Assembly: GCA_032718475.1 (NCBI GenBank)
Contig: JAUCBJ010001353.1
Location: 1-63,642 of the forward strand
Direction of reading: 5' to 3'
From: Nemertoderma westbladi
Lineage: Eukaryota > Xenacoelomorpha > Nemertodermatida > Nemertodermatidae
DNA length: 63,642 nucleotides
Part shown: piece by piece, positions 1 through 10,464 of the stretch
Layout: each line of letters begins with the position of its first letter
How positions within the stretch are numbered: position 1 is the stretch's first letter
Notes under the pieces: generated by a model
Told to the model about the DNA's origin: nothing
The model's database searches: none
Seen by the model: only the letters and a program-made list of their open reading frames with translations
Made by a program: the position numbers and the translations under genes

Positions 1-3000
1 GGGATAGGAGGTGGGACAGGGGAGGTAGGGATAGGAGGTGGGACAGGGGAGGTAGGGATAGGAGGTGGGACAGGGGAGGTAGGGATAGGAGGTGGGACAG
101 GGGAGGTAGGGATAGGAGGTGGGACAGGGGGGGTAGGGATAGGAGGTGGGACAGGGGAGGTAGGGATAGGAGGTGGGACAGGGGAGGTAGGGATAGGAGG
201 TGGGACAGGGGAGGTAGGGATAGGAGGTGGGACAGGGGAGGTAGGGATAGGAGGTGGGACAGGGGAGGTAGGGATAGGAGGTGGGACAGGGGAGGTAGGG
301 ATAGGAGGTGGGACAGGGGAGGTAGGGATAGGAGGTGGGACAGGGGAGGTAGGGATAGGAGGTGGGACAGGGGAGGTAGGGATAGGAGGTGGGACAGGGG
401 AGGTAGGGATAGGAGGTGGGACAGGGGAGGTAGGGATAGGAGGTGGGACAGGGGAGGTAGGGATAGGAGGTGGGACAGGGGAGGTAGGGATAGGAGGTGG
501 GACAGGGGAGGTAGGGATAGGAGGTGGGACAGGGGAGGTAGGGATAGGAGGTGGGACAGGGGAGGTAGGGATAGGAGGTGGGACAGGGGAGGTAGGGATA
601 GGAGGTGGGACAGGGGAGGTAGGGATAGGAGGTGGGACAGGGGAGGTAGGGATAGGAGGTGGGACAGGGGGGTAGGGATAGGAGGTGGGACAGGGGAGGT
701 AGGGATAGGAGGTGGGACAGGGGAGGTAGGGATAGGAGGTGGGACAGGGGAGGTAGGGATAGGAGGTGGGACAGGGGAGGTAGGGATAGGAGGTGGGACA
801 GGGGAGGTAGGGATAGGAGGTGGGACAGGGGAGGTAGGGATAGGAGGTGGGACAGGGGAGGTAGGGATAGGAGGTGGGACAGGGGAGGTAGGGATAGGAG
901 GTGGGACAGGGGAGGTAGGGATAGGAGGTGGGACAGGGGAGGTAGGGATAGGAGGTGGGACAGGGGAGGTAGGGATAGGAGGTGGGACAGGGGAGGTAGG
1001 GATAGGAGGTGGGACAGGGGAGGTAGGGATAGGAGGTGGGACAGGGGAGGTAGGGATAGGAGGTGGGACAGGGGAGGTAGGGATAGGAGGTGGGACAGGG
1101 GAGGTAGGGATAGGAGGTGGGACAGGGGAGGTAGGGATAGGAGGTGGGACAGGGGAGGTAGGGATAGGAGGTGGGACAGGGGAGGTAGGGATAGGAGGTG
1201 GGACAGGGGAGGTAGGGATAGGAGGTGGGACAGGGGAGGTAGGGATAGGAGGTGGGACAGGGGAGGTAGGGATAGGAGGTGGGACAGGGGAGGTAGGGAT
1301 AGGAGGTGGGACAGGGGAGGTAGGGATAGGAGGTGGGACAGGGGGGGTAGGGATAGGAGGTGGGACAGGGGAGGTAGGGATAGGAGGTGGGACAGGGGAG
1401 GTAGGGATAGGAGGTGGGACAGGGGAGGTAGGGATAGGAGGTGGGACAGGGGGGTAGGGATAGGAGGTGGGACAGGGGAGGTAGGGATAGGAGGTGGGAC
1501 AGGGGAGGTAGGGATAGGAGGTGGGACAGGGGAGGTAGGGATAGGAGGTGGGACAGGGGGGTAGGGATAGGAGGTGGGACAGGGGAGGTAGGGATAGGAG
1601 GTGGGACAGGGGAGGTAGGGATAGGAGGTGGGACAGGGGAGGTAGGGATAGGAGGTGGGACAGGGGAGGTAGGGATAGGAGGTGGGACAGGGGAGGTAGG
1701 GATAGGAGGTGGGACAGGGGAGGTAGGGATAGGAGGTGGGACAGGGGAGGTAGGGATAGGAGGTGGGACAGGGGAGGTAGGGATAGGAGGTGGGACAGGG
1801 GAGGTAGGGATAGGAGGTGGGACAGGGGAGGTAGGGATAGGAGGTGGGACAGGGGAGGTAGGGATAGGAGGTGGGACAGGGGAGGTAGGGATAGGAGGTG
1901 GGACAGGGGAGGTAGGGATAGGAGGTGGGACAGGGGAGGTAGGGATAGGAGGTGGGACAGGGGAGGTAGGGATAGGAGGTGGGACAGGGGAGGTAGGGAT
2001 AGGAGGTGGGACAGGGGAGGTAGGGATAGGAGGTGGGACAGGGGAGGTAGGGATAGGAGGTGGGACAGGGGAGGTAGGGATAGGAGGTGGGACAGGGGAG
2101 GTAGGGATAGGAGGTGGGACAGGGGAGGTAGGGATAGGAGGTGGGACAGGGGAGGTAGGGATAGGAGGTGGGACAGGGGAGGTAGGGATAGGAGGTGGGA
2201 CAGGGGAGGTAGGGATAGGAGGTGGGACAGGGGAGGTAGGGATAGGAGGTGGGACAGGGGAGGTAGGGATAGGAGGTGGGACAGGGGAGGTAGGGATAGG
2301 AGGTGGGACAGGGGAGGTAGGGATAGGAGGTGGGACAGGGGAGGTAGGGATAGGAGGTGGGACAGGGGAGGTAGGGATAGGAGGTGGGACAGGGGAGGTA
2401 GGGATAGGAGGTGGGACAGGGGAGGTAGGGATAGGAGGTGGGACAGGGGAGGTAGGGATAGGAGGTGGGACAGGGGAGGTAGGGATAGGAGGTGGGACAG
2501 GGGAGGTAGGGATAGGAGGTGGGACAGGGGAGGTAGGGATAGGAGGTGGGACAGGGGAGGTAGGGATAGGAGGTGGGACAGGGGAGGTAGGGATAGGAGG
2601 TGGGACAGGGGAGGTAGGGATAGGAGGTGGGACAGGGGAGGTAGGGATAGGAGGTGGGACAGGGGAGGTAGGGATAGGAGGTGGGACAGGGGAGGTAGGG
2701 ATAGGAGGTGGGACAGGGGAGGTAGGGATAGGAGGTGGGACAGGGGAGGTAGGGATAGGAGGTGGGACAGGGGAGGTAGGGATAGGAGGTGGGACAGGGG
2801 GGTAGGGATAGGAGGTGGGACAGGGGAGGTAGGGATAGGAGGTGGGACAGGGGAGGTAGGGATAGGAGGTGGGACAGGGGAGGTAGGGATAGGAGGTGGG
2901 ACAGGGGAGGTAGGGATAGGAGGTGGGACAGGGGAGGTAGGGATAGGAGGTGGGACAGGGGAGGTAGGGATAGGAGGTGGGACAGGGGAGGTAGGGATAG

Positions 3001-4332
3001 GAGGTGGGACAGGGGAGGTAGGGATAGGAGGTGGGACAGGGGAGGTAGGGATAGGAGGTGGGACAGGGGAGGTAGGGATAGGAGGTGGGACAGGGGAGGT
3101 AGGGATAGGAGGTGGGACAGGGGAGGTAGGGATAGGAGGTGGGACAGGGGAGGTAGGGATAGGAGGTGGGACAGGGGAGGTAGGGATAGGAGGTGGGACA
3201 GGGGAGGTAGGGATAGGAGGTGGGACAGGGGAGGTAGGGATAGGAGGTGGGACAGGGGGGTAGGGATAGGAGGTGGGACAGGGGAGGTAGGGATAGGAGG
3301 TGGGACAGGGGGGTAGGGATAGGAGGTGGGACAGGGGAGGTAGGGATAGGAGGTGGGACAGGGGAGGTAGGGATAGGAGGTGGGACAGGGGAGGTAGGGA
3401 TAGGAGGTGGGACAGGGGAGGTAGGGATAGGAGGTGGGACAGGGGAGGTAGGGATAGGAGGTGGGACAGGGGAGGTAGGGATAGGAGGTGGGACAGGGGG
3501 GTAGGGATAGGAGGTGGGACAGGGGAGGTAGGGATAGGAGGTGGGACAGGGGGGGTAGGGATAGGAGGTGGGACAGGGGAGGTAGGGATAGGAGGTGGGA
3601 CAGGGGAGGTAGGGATAGGAGGTGGGACAGGGGGGGTAGGGATAGGAGGTGGGACAGGGGAGGTAGGGATAGGAGGTGGGACAGGGGAGGTAGGGATAGG
3701 AGGTGGGACAGGGGAGGTAGGGATAGGAGGTGGGACAGGGGGGGTAGGGATAGGAGGTGGGACAGGGGAGGTAGGGATAGGAGGTGGGACAGGGGAGGTA
3801 GGGATAGGAGGTGGGACAGGGGGGTAGGGATAGGAGGTGGGACAGGGGAGGTAGGGATAGGAGGTGGGACAGGGGAGGTAGGGATAGGAGGTGGGACAGG
3901 GGAGGTAGGGATAGGAGGTGGGACAGGGGAGGTAGGGATAGGAGGTGGGACAGGGGAGGTAGGGATAGGAGGTGGGACAGGGGAGGTAGGGATAGGAGGT
4001 GGGACAGGGGAGGTAGGGATAGGAGGTGGGACAGGGGAGGTAGGGATAGGAGGTGGGACAGGGGAGGTAGGGATAGGAGGTGGGACAGGGGAGGTAGGGA
4101 TAGGAGGTGGGACAGGGGGGTAGGGATAGGAGGTGGGACAGGGGAGGTAGGGATAGGAGGTGGGACAGGGGAGGTAGGGATAGGAGGTGGGACAGGGGAG
4201 GTAGGGATAGGAGGTGGGACAGGGGAGGTAGGGATAGGAGGTGGGACAGGGGGGTAGGGATAGGAGGTGGGACAGGGGGGTAGGGATAGGAGGTGGGACA
4301 GGGGAGGTAGGGATAGGAGGTGGGACAGGGGG
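1..4332 (+). repeat. G-rich 27-bp minisatellite, about 160 tandem copies
   Basis: Head-to-tail units of 27 bp built of the blocks GGGATAGGAGGT, GGGACAGGGG and AGGTA. Identity between copies is very high. The main variants are an A-to-G change giving a longer G run and loss of that A giving 26-bp units (for example near 670, 1450, 1557, 2798, 3256, 3309, 3497, 3820). Because 27 is a multiple of three, all frames stay open until a 26-bp unit shifts them, so long apparent ORFs are artefacts. Every unit has four runs of at least three G on the plus strand, so each can in principle form a G-quadruplex. The array begins before the window. Confidence 0.97.
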
Positions 4333-5636
4333 CCGAAGAGCACCGAATGCAGACTGGACAGACTGATGAGGTTCTGATTAAGGACATGGAGGGCGGTTGG
4401 CGACTCGCCCTCGCGTTAGCAGATGATAGTGGCAATGGAGGAATTGGTCTATTGATGAATCCAACTGCACATGCAGCATTGGACAAAATAGACCAAATCT
4501 CTAACCGCATCATCCGTTGCCACTTCTCATGTTCTGGAAGACTGGCTAAGAAGTTTCCTAAAGTGGTTCTGATTGTGTGCTACTCTCCAACTAGTGTTGC
4601 CCCTGTAGAGGAGGTGGAAAATTTCTACCACAATCTACAAGCAGCTACTGATGGAGTGGATCAGCATGCATTCTTAACATTCCTGGGAGACTTTAATGCA
4701 AGTCTGCATCAATCACCTACATCGCCCTGGGTCTATAGCAATAGTGTTAACCGAAATTCTGTCCATCTTCAGGATTTTATCTCTGGAAATGGATTGTTTT
4801 CGGCTGGAACCCAGTTCAGGAAGCGAACTGGAAAGCTATGGACTCATAGTGGACCCTTCTCCAGTGATCACCGCCTTATTGTGGCCAATGTAAGACTTAG
4901 TCTGCGTGCTAGCAGAACAACGAAATCTGCCTTGCCGCGGCATGACTGGTCCTCTCTGTTGCAACAGCCAAGTGTGAGATCCAGCTTCACACTACAGCTG
5001 AGCAACAGGTATGAGGCTCTTGCCTCTGAGGCGGCAGATCACTGTGAGGGCTATACTGCCATTACAGAAGCAGTTAAGTTAGCAGCTGCAGAAACAGTTC
5101 CTGTATACCCTCGAAACAGGAAAAGGGCCCCCTGGACTGACAACAAAATTCAGAAGTGCCGAAATGACCTTCATAAGGCGCAGAAAGAGTCCCGACTCAA
5201 ACAGACTACAGCGGCCAAGAATGCAGTTAAGGCTGCATCTAGGTCCCTGAACAGGCAGTACTCTGTTAATCTACAGGAGCTAATAAACCAACAGGTTGAT
5301 GCCATCAATGATGCTGACGACAGCAGGCAATCATCCCAGGCATGGAAATCGATCAATTTGCTTACTGGGCGGAAAAGCCAACCAACCACCAAGGTTAAGG
5401 CTGAATCACCAGCCGATCGCCTCAATGGTTGGAAAGCCCACTTTGAAAAGCTCCTCAATAATGACAGGGTATTGCCTGATAACTTTATAGAAGTAAAGGT
5501 GTCTGAGTCTGTACTCCCAGATATTCCCATTGGCGATATCTCCTTTGCAGAAGTGAAGGCCGCTGCAAAGAGCATTAAGACCAATCGTGCCAGTGGAGTA
5601 GATGGTGTTCCCCCTGAGGTCTTTAAAAATACCTGA
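4333..5636 (+). pseudogene. LINE endonuclease half (APE-type), N-terminus missing
   Basis: The reading frame enters from the repeat and then encodes an apurinic-like endonuclease lacking its first strands. GDFNASL (about 4688-4708) and SDHRLIVANV (about 4862-4892) match the conserved GDFN and SDH motifs that bind metal and catalyse target nicking. A linker follows, then the start of the reverse transcriptase fingers with ASGVDGVPPEVFKN near 5590-5630. The frame stops at 5636. The RT continues in the next frame, and the shift maps to a run of five A at 5625-5629, so one extra A separates two otherwise complete halves. The apparent start inside the minisatellite is not meaningful. Confidence 0.85.
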
Positions 5637-7116
5637 GTCTTTAAAGCTCATCTATCCCATCATAGTAGGCATGTACCGTACAACAAGAGTCCCACAAGAA
5701 ATGAAAACAAATAAGTTGGTGCCAGTTCCCAAGAAGGGCAACCTAACACTCTATGGTTCTTTTCGGGGAATCTCATTGATCTCGATTGCTGCAAAGCTAT
5801 ATAATAGGATTCTATTAAATCGCATCAGGGATCCCATTGAGAGACTGCTCCGTGGAAATCAGAATGGGTTCCGTAAAGGTCGTGGGACCATGGAGCCCAT
5901 TTTGGCACTTAGAAGGATAATTGAAGAATTATCAAAAAAGAAAGACAGGCATCTGGCTGTTATCTTTGTTGACTTCTTCAAGGCCTTTGATTCAGTCTCT
6001 CGCTCACGTATGTTCAGCATACTTTCATTATATGGGATTCCTGATGAAATTATTGCAGCAATCAGATCAGTATACGATGGTTCGACAACATTTGTGTCTA
6101 CTGTTGACGGTGACACAGAACCATTTGAAGTGTTAAGGGGCGTCCTCCAAGGAGACACACTTGCACCATTCTTGTTCATTATTGTGGTTGACTATGTTCT
6201 ACGCATGTCCTTAGATCATCATAATGATGATGGGGTGATGATAACTCCACCTACTGGCTCCAGAAGTCGAGGAAATCCTGCCAAGTACCTAACCCCTAGG
6301 ACCCCTAGATCCCTTCCTATAATAACTGATCTAGACTTTGCTGATGACTTAGGAGTACTCTCAGAATCATTAGAGGGAGCCCAACGGCTCCTCAGCTCAT
6401 TAGAACATGCTGCTTCTAGTGTTGGTCTTTTTATTAACTCCAGAAAGACCAAAATCCTGACAGTTAACTTTGAAAGTCCTCAGCAAGTCTCTGATCGGAT
6501 GAGCATAAGCTCAAAGGATGGTATGCTTGAGCATGTGGACGACTTCTGTTACCTGGGATCATGGATCCGGAAGTCAGGTGAGGACCTTCGAATACCTAAG
6601 GGAAAGGCATGGGCAGCCTTGAATAGGCTTTCCAGGATTTGGAAGTCACCGAGAATTAATCGGAAACTTAAGGTCCGATTATTTAGAGCAGCAGTAGTTC
6701 CAGTACTCCTCTATGGGAGTCCATGCTGGGCTCTAACTGCTGAGGACATCAAATCTCTGGATGGCACATTCACAATAATGCTACACCGGGTTCATTGTGT
6801 CAAGTACAATGCACACATCTCCAACCAGACACTATATAACATTGGAGGTGTCTCATTGGTTCCCCCAAGCTTGACACTAGAACAAAATCGCCTCCGCTTT
6901 GCAGGACATTGCTTTCGCCGTGAGGACCAGCCAGTGCATAATCTTGTACTTTGGCAGCCTCATGGAGTGAATAAGCATGGTGGACAGCCCATGACTTTCT
7001 TGAGACGCATCTTAAAGGACACTGGCCTTAAAGATGCGGATGATCTAGCAAATGTCATGGGTGATAGGGAGTTGTGGCGGTGCAATTTTGTTGACAAGCC
7101 GGCACAGCATTCTTAA
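5602..7116 (+). pseudogene. LINE reverse transcriptase half, frameshifted from endonuclease
   Basis: From about 5630 this frame continues the RT begun upstream. RT motifs appear in order: NGFRKGRGT (about 5860), VDFFKAFDSVSR with the first catalytic Asp (about 5968), LQGDTLAPFLFII (about 6148) and FADDLGV with the catalytic Asp pair (about 6337). The C-terminal part includes a tryptophan- and glycine-rich segment (RFAGHCFRRED, about 6894) and ends with DRELWRCNFVDKPAQHS. The catalytic residues are intact, so the copy is young and is broken only by the A5 slip and 5' truncation. Its last 150 codons are nearly identical to the copy at 49794-50294. It sits wholly inside the 27-bp array. Confidence 0.88.
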
Positions 7117-7165
7117 AAATGCAGCTGCAATGCAGCATGCCGATCCTAGTAGTAGTAGTAGGGAC

Positions 7166-7877
7166 AGGGGGGGGGGTAGGGATAGGAGGTGGGACAGGGG
7201 GGTAGGGATAGGAGGTGGGACAGGGGGTAGGGATATGAGGTGGGACAGGGGGGGTAGGGATAGGAGGTGGGACAGGGGATGTAGGGATAGGAGGTGGGAC
7301 AGGGGGGTAAGGATAGGAGGTGGGACAGGGGGGTAGGGATAGGAGGTGGGACAGGGGGGTAATGATAGGAGGTGGGACAGGGGGGGTAGGGATAGGAGGT
7401 GGGACATGGGGGGTTGGTAGGGATAGGAGGTGGGACAGGGGTGTAGGGATAGGAGGTGGGACAGGGGGGTAGGGATAGGAGGTGGGACAGGGGAGGTAGG
7501 GATAGGAGGTGGGACAGGGGGTAGGGATAGGAGGTGGGACAGGGGGGTAGGGATAGGAGGTGGGACAGGGGGGTAGGGATAGGAGGTGGGACAGGGGGGT
7601 AGGGATAGGAGGTGGGACAGGGGAGGTAGGGATAGGAGGTGGGACAGGGGAGGTAGGGATAGGAGGTGTGATAGGGGAATGGGAAGTGGACAGGGGAGGT
7701 AGGGATAGGATGTGGGACAGGGGAATGGGAGGCGGACAGGGGAGGTACGAATGTGAGATGGGACAGGGGAGGTAGGAATGTGATGATGGACAGGGGAATG
7801 GGGGCTGGGCAGGGGAGGTACGAATAGGAGGTGGGACAGGGGAATGGGGCATTGGACAGTGAAGTGGGACAGGGGGG
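7166..7877 (+). repeat. Diverging continuation of the 27-bp minisatellite
   Basis: Units resume after the LINE but are progressively degenerate: 7166-7670 still shows GGATAGGAGGTGGGACAGG units, many shortened. From 7670 to 7877 the units change to forms such as GGACAGGGGAATGGG and GGTAGGAATGTGATGATGG. This looks like the old edge of an array whose homogenised core is upstream. The last about 109 bp reappear at 13745-13833 beyond the next retrotransposons. Confidence 0.93.
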
Positions 7878-8839
7878 CCATTGCATCTATTTTCTGATTA
7901 TCTTGCCAATCGCATCCAGTTTGTTACCGTAGACAGATCCAACTCGGCGCCCCTACCGGTAATCTGTGGTATTCCCCAAGGCTCCATCCTTGGACCTATC
8001 TTATTTCTTATATATATCAACGATCTTCCAAATGCCTCACATTTTATGACAACACTATTTGCTGATGACACTAGTTTAATAAAATCTCTAAATAATTTAC
8101 CATCATTAATTAACTCCGTAAATCATGATATAACCGATATTGTTGACTGGCTGGAGGATAATAAGCTCTCACTGAACCTTAAAAAAACCAAGTACACCCT
8201 ATTTACAAACTCATCGCTCTGTCAAGATACACTACCTAAGGTAAAAATTAAAGATTCTGTAATTTCCGAGGTCGCATATACTAAGTACTTGGGTGTTCTG
8301 ATTGACAGTAAACTGAATTTTAAAGAACACATATTTTTCATATTAAAAAAGATTTCCAAATCTGCAGGTATATTTTATAGGCTTCGTCACATTTTTCCAC
8401 TTTATATTCTCCGTACCCTATTTTTCGCTCTTATTTATCCCTATATACAATACGCCATTGTCGTGTGGGAAGTACATCTCCGTCGATTTTAAAACCACTT
8501 AGAATCAAAATTAATAAAGCACTTCGAGTAATCACCTTCAGCCATTGGCAATCATCTTCACTCCCTCTCTATCAACAACTTAATATACTCCCTTTGGATC
8601 AATTATACAAATATCAAGTTTATAATATTATGTTTGATGTACATAACAACATCCCAACTCCCCTTGAGCCTCTATTTCATAGAGCGTCTTCAATCCATTC
8701 ATACAATACTCGCTTTTCGGCATCTGGCTTATTTCATCCTCCTCACATTAGGCTACGTGTTGCAGAACAATCTCTTTCATTCCAAGGACCCCGCCTGTGG
8801 AATGCTCCGGCCAATTCATATAGGGAAATTAAAAGTTAA
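7878..8839 (+). pseudogene. CR1/jockey-type reverse transcriptase, C-terminal part, frameshifted
   Basis: The reading begins within RT at a sequence like FSDYLANRIQFV, followed by motif B GIPQGSILGPILFLIYINDL (about 7967) and motif C LFADDTSLI with both catalytic Asp (about 8055). The thumb and C-terminal region follow. A loss of one G near 8468 shifts the frame: the first frame stops at 8492 and the second (8465-8839) continues with STSPSILKPLRIKINKA and a PLWNAP-like ending (RLWNAPANS). The RT palm motif A and the whole endonuclease are absent because of 5' truncation. The element is a dead copy. Clade assignment (CR1/jockey superfamily) is from motif style only. Confidence 0.85.
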
Positions 8840-8930
8840 CATATTTTTTTAAAAGTGATAAAGAAAGATCTCTTATTTAATCCTAGTCAGTTTCCAGACT
8901 AACAATATCAATCAGGGCTATTGGCTGTCC

Positions 8931-9050
8931 ACCCGGGCGCGGGGCCACATTTTTTTTCTCTCTTTGGGGCTACATGAATAATACCCGGGCGCGGGGCCAC
9001 ATTTTTCCTCTCTTTGGGGCTACATGAATAATACCCGGGCGCGGGGCCAC
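8931..9050 (+). repeat. Three copies of a 50-52 bp repeat in the LINE 3' UTR
   Basis: ACCCGGGCGCGGGGCCAC recurs at 8931, 8983 and 9033, separated by a TTTGGGGCTACATGAATAAT spacer. Tandem repeats of this length are common in the 3' UTR of some non-LTR elements and lie where this LINE's 3' UTR should be. The GC-rich palindromic block CCCGGGCGCGGGG stands out from its AT-rich surroundings. Confidence 0.85.
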
Positions 9051-9351
9051 GTTTTAAACTTTAACCCTTTAATTTAATTATATTACAAAATGTCAAATTC
9101 GTCTGCTAAAATATTTGCTGTTTAAATCTCCATCTATTGAAATAACTCGTTGCCATTCGCCAAATTAAATTTATGTATTACCAAATACATTTATATATAT
9201 AGACCTACAGTATAAACAAAAAATGTTAGAAAATCGCAGTCTGCCCCGACTAATTACCATAAATCTATCGCTAAATTAGCACTCCTAATACATAGTCCCT
9301 ATCCTTCCTATTCATATCTATCTACTTTCTACTCTACCTTACCTACATTAT

Positions 9352-9633
9352 GTGTTGATCATCAGTGTTGGTCAGTTCAACTCCAGACCAATCGCCAACG
9401 TCCCTCAGACCCCACTACCGGCGCCGGCACCCACACCGGCGAGCCTATCAGCGCCGTCATCATCCAACAATTCTATTAAATTTTCCACAGTAAACTCGCG
9501 ATCTATTTGCAACAAAGTACCAATTATAACAGACTATATAATATCAGAACAAATTGATATCTGCACCATCACCGAGACATGGCTCACTGCAAATGATGAT
9601 AGCATACGGGCACAATGCCAGATTGGATTGCAT
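9352..9633 (+). pseudogene. L2-like endonuclease, N-terminal part, interrupted
   Basis: A proline/alanine/serine-rich leader is followed by STVNSRSICNKVP (about 9484) and CTITETWLTANDDSIR (about 9565), the first two conserved segments of APE-type LINE endonucleases; the Glu of TETWL is catalytic in the family. The match ends at about 9628, exactly where a tRNA-Leu gene begins. The rest of the domain resumes in frame-compatible form at about 10465 (LDCPRGSGRGGGTAIIF). The gap of about 830 bp is therefore an insertion and not divergence. Confidence 0.82.
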
Positions 9634-9750
9634 GTCAGGATGGCCGAGTGGTCTAAGGCGCCAGACTCAAGGACATTACTCCTTGCTCGTCGAGGATGCG
9701 AGTATTCTGGTCTCTATTTAGAGGCGTGGGTTCGAATCCCACTTCTGACA
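9634..9750 (+). tRNA. tRNA-Leu(CAA) with a 33-nt intron
   Basis: All parts of a cytosolic leucine tRNA are visible. The acceptor stem is GTCAGGA/TTCTGAC (9634-9640 and 9743-9749) with discriminator A at 9750. The D arm GGCCGAGTGGTCTAAGGCG carries the A box. The anticodon stem is CCAGA/TCTGG (9661-9665 and 9706-9710) with a CTCAAG+T loop; anticodon CAA is at 9668-9670. A variable arm is present, and GTGGGTTCGAATCCCAC is the T arm with the B box. The intron lies one base 3' of the anticodon, 9672-9704, the canonical position; tRNA-Leu(CAA) is one of the few animal tRNAs that usually has one. No stem mismatch is seen apart from one G-T pair, so the gene looks functional. It lies within a disrupted LINE. 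Confidence 0.95.
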
Positions 9751-9756
9751 AAGTAA

Positions 9757-9762
9757 TTTTTT
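9757..9762 (+). terminator. RNA polymerase III terminator of the tRNA gene
   Basis: Six T follow the tRNA end by six bases, a standard Pol III stop. Together with the intact A and B boxes this argues that the tRNA gene is transcribed. Confidence 0.85.
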
Positions 9763-9787
9763 AGTCAGCCTTAGGAGTATTCTACAC

Positions 9788-10228
9788 GTGGGATGCTACA
9801 TCAGCAACGACACGCTTTATTATGCCATGGGTCTGAGGCCCTTAATTTTAGATGCATACAGGGAATGTATCAGCAAGCTGTTTCGTATCGCGCTGATACC
9901 GCACCCCAAACTCGCATGCTCCCTAAAAATAGCATTACTCAGGAATTACATTCGTGGGAACAAGTACAGTGGCCTTGGTCACCTTTACGAGTCTGCTAGA
10001 TCACACTACAGCCTCCCGGAACTACCATCCTTACTGTTTCATCGATACTCTACCAAGAGCATTCTATCTAGACTGGTGCGCTTGACCCCATCCCGTCAAA
10101 GCATCCTGGATGCAAACTTCCTACACGAGTGCTACGGTACCTGGGGGCGTACATTCAGCCAAAAGCACAATACTATGTTAAACTACTTCTCTATCGAACC
10201 CGACTTGCCTCATTTCACGGCGAACTGA
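9788..10228 (+). CDS. Unrecognised ORF in the tRNA-bearing insertion
   Basis: An open frame of 146 codons that stays open upstream toward the tRNA, so it may be the 3' part of a longer coding region. The first ATG is at codon 14 (MGLRPLILDAY). The product is basic and rich in Leu, Arg, His and Tyr, with no signal peptide, no membrane segment and no motif I recognise. A six-base-pair hairpin lies 11 bp after the stop. Because it begins about 40 bp after the tRNA terminator and ends before the L2 endonuclease resumes, it belongs to the inserted segment. It could be a retroelement C-terminus, a captured gene piece or chance; coding status is unproven. Confidence 0.35.
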   Translation: MGCYISNDTLYYAMGLRPLILDAYRECISKLFRIALIPHPKLACSLKIALLRNYIRGNKYSGLGHLYESARSHYSLPELPSLLFHRYSTKSILSRLVRLTPSRQSILDANFLHECYGTWGRTFSQKHNTMLNYFSIEPDLPHFTAN

Positions 10229-10238
10229 CCCAGCCACT

Positions 10239-10255
10239 ACCGCCGTGTAGGCGGT
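10239..10255 (+). other. Perfect stem-loop ACCGCC-GTGTA-GGCGGT
   Basis: Six perfect G/C-rich base pairs around a five-base loop, 11 bp after the stop codon of the unrecognised ORF. It could be a 3'-end or RNA recognition hairpin of the inserted element. No histone-type flanking element was seen. Confidence 0.5.
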
Positions 10256-10464
10256 TCACATTATAATATGTTGTACATTACAAACATTCGACATGTGTTG
10301 TTTTCTTTTAGGGCCTTGTACATAACTACATTTACTCGATATTTTACACGATTTTATTCAGATACTCGTTCAACCTTTTATTTACTTGTGAAGTGCAATC
10401 TTACCATTTTAGTGCAATATCATTTTATATGAATTAATAATAATGAATGAATGAAATGAGGCTT

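Larger units (their letters stand above)
4333..7165 (+). mobile_element. 5'-truncated non-LTR retrotransposon (RTE-like) inside the minisatellite
   Basis: The minisatellite stops abruptly at an endonuclease coding sequence and resumes just after a 3' tail of AGT triplets (about 7145-7162). This is a LINE inserted in the array. It lacks a 5' UTR and the first part of the endonuclease, as expected for incomplete target-primed reverse transcription. A target-site duplication cannot be separated from the repeat, since GGGACAGGGGG occurs on both sides. A shorter copy of the same family lies at 49794-50294 on the minus strand and has the same triplet tail. The RTE assignment rests on the C-terminal style and the simple-repeat tail and is tentative. 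Confidence 0.9.

Noticed and set aside
659-4257. Very long open frames encoding GRDRRWDRG or VGIGGGTGE repeats
   Set aside because: They arise because the 27-bp unit is a multiple of three; frames switch at each 26-bp unit and have no sensible start, end or flanking splice signals.
1-4332. Telomeric repeat
   Set aside because: The unit is 27 bp and not TTAGGG-like, and it is flanked by degraded units and other elements, not a chromosome end that can be recognised.
7045-7886. Proline-rich antisense ORFs (CPTSYPYPP type)
   Set aside because: These are the complement of the degenerate minisatellite running into the LINE 3' end; no independent coding signal.
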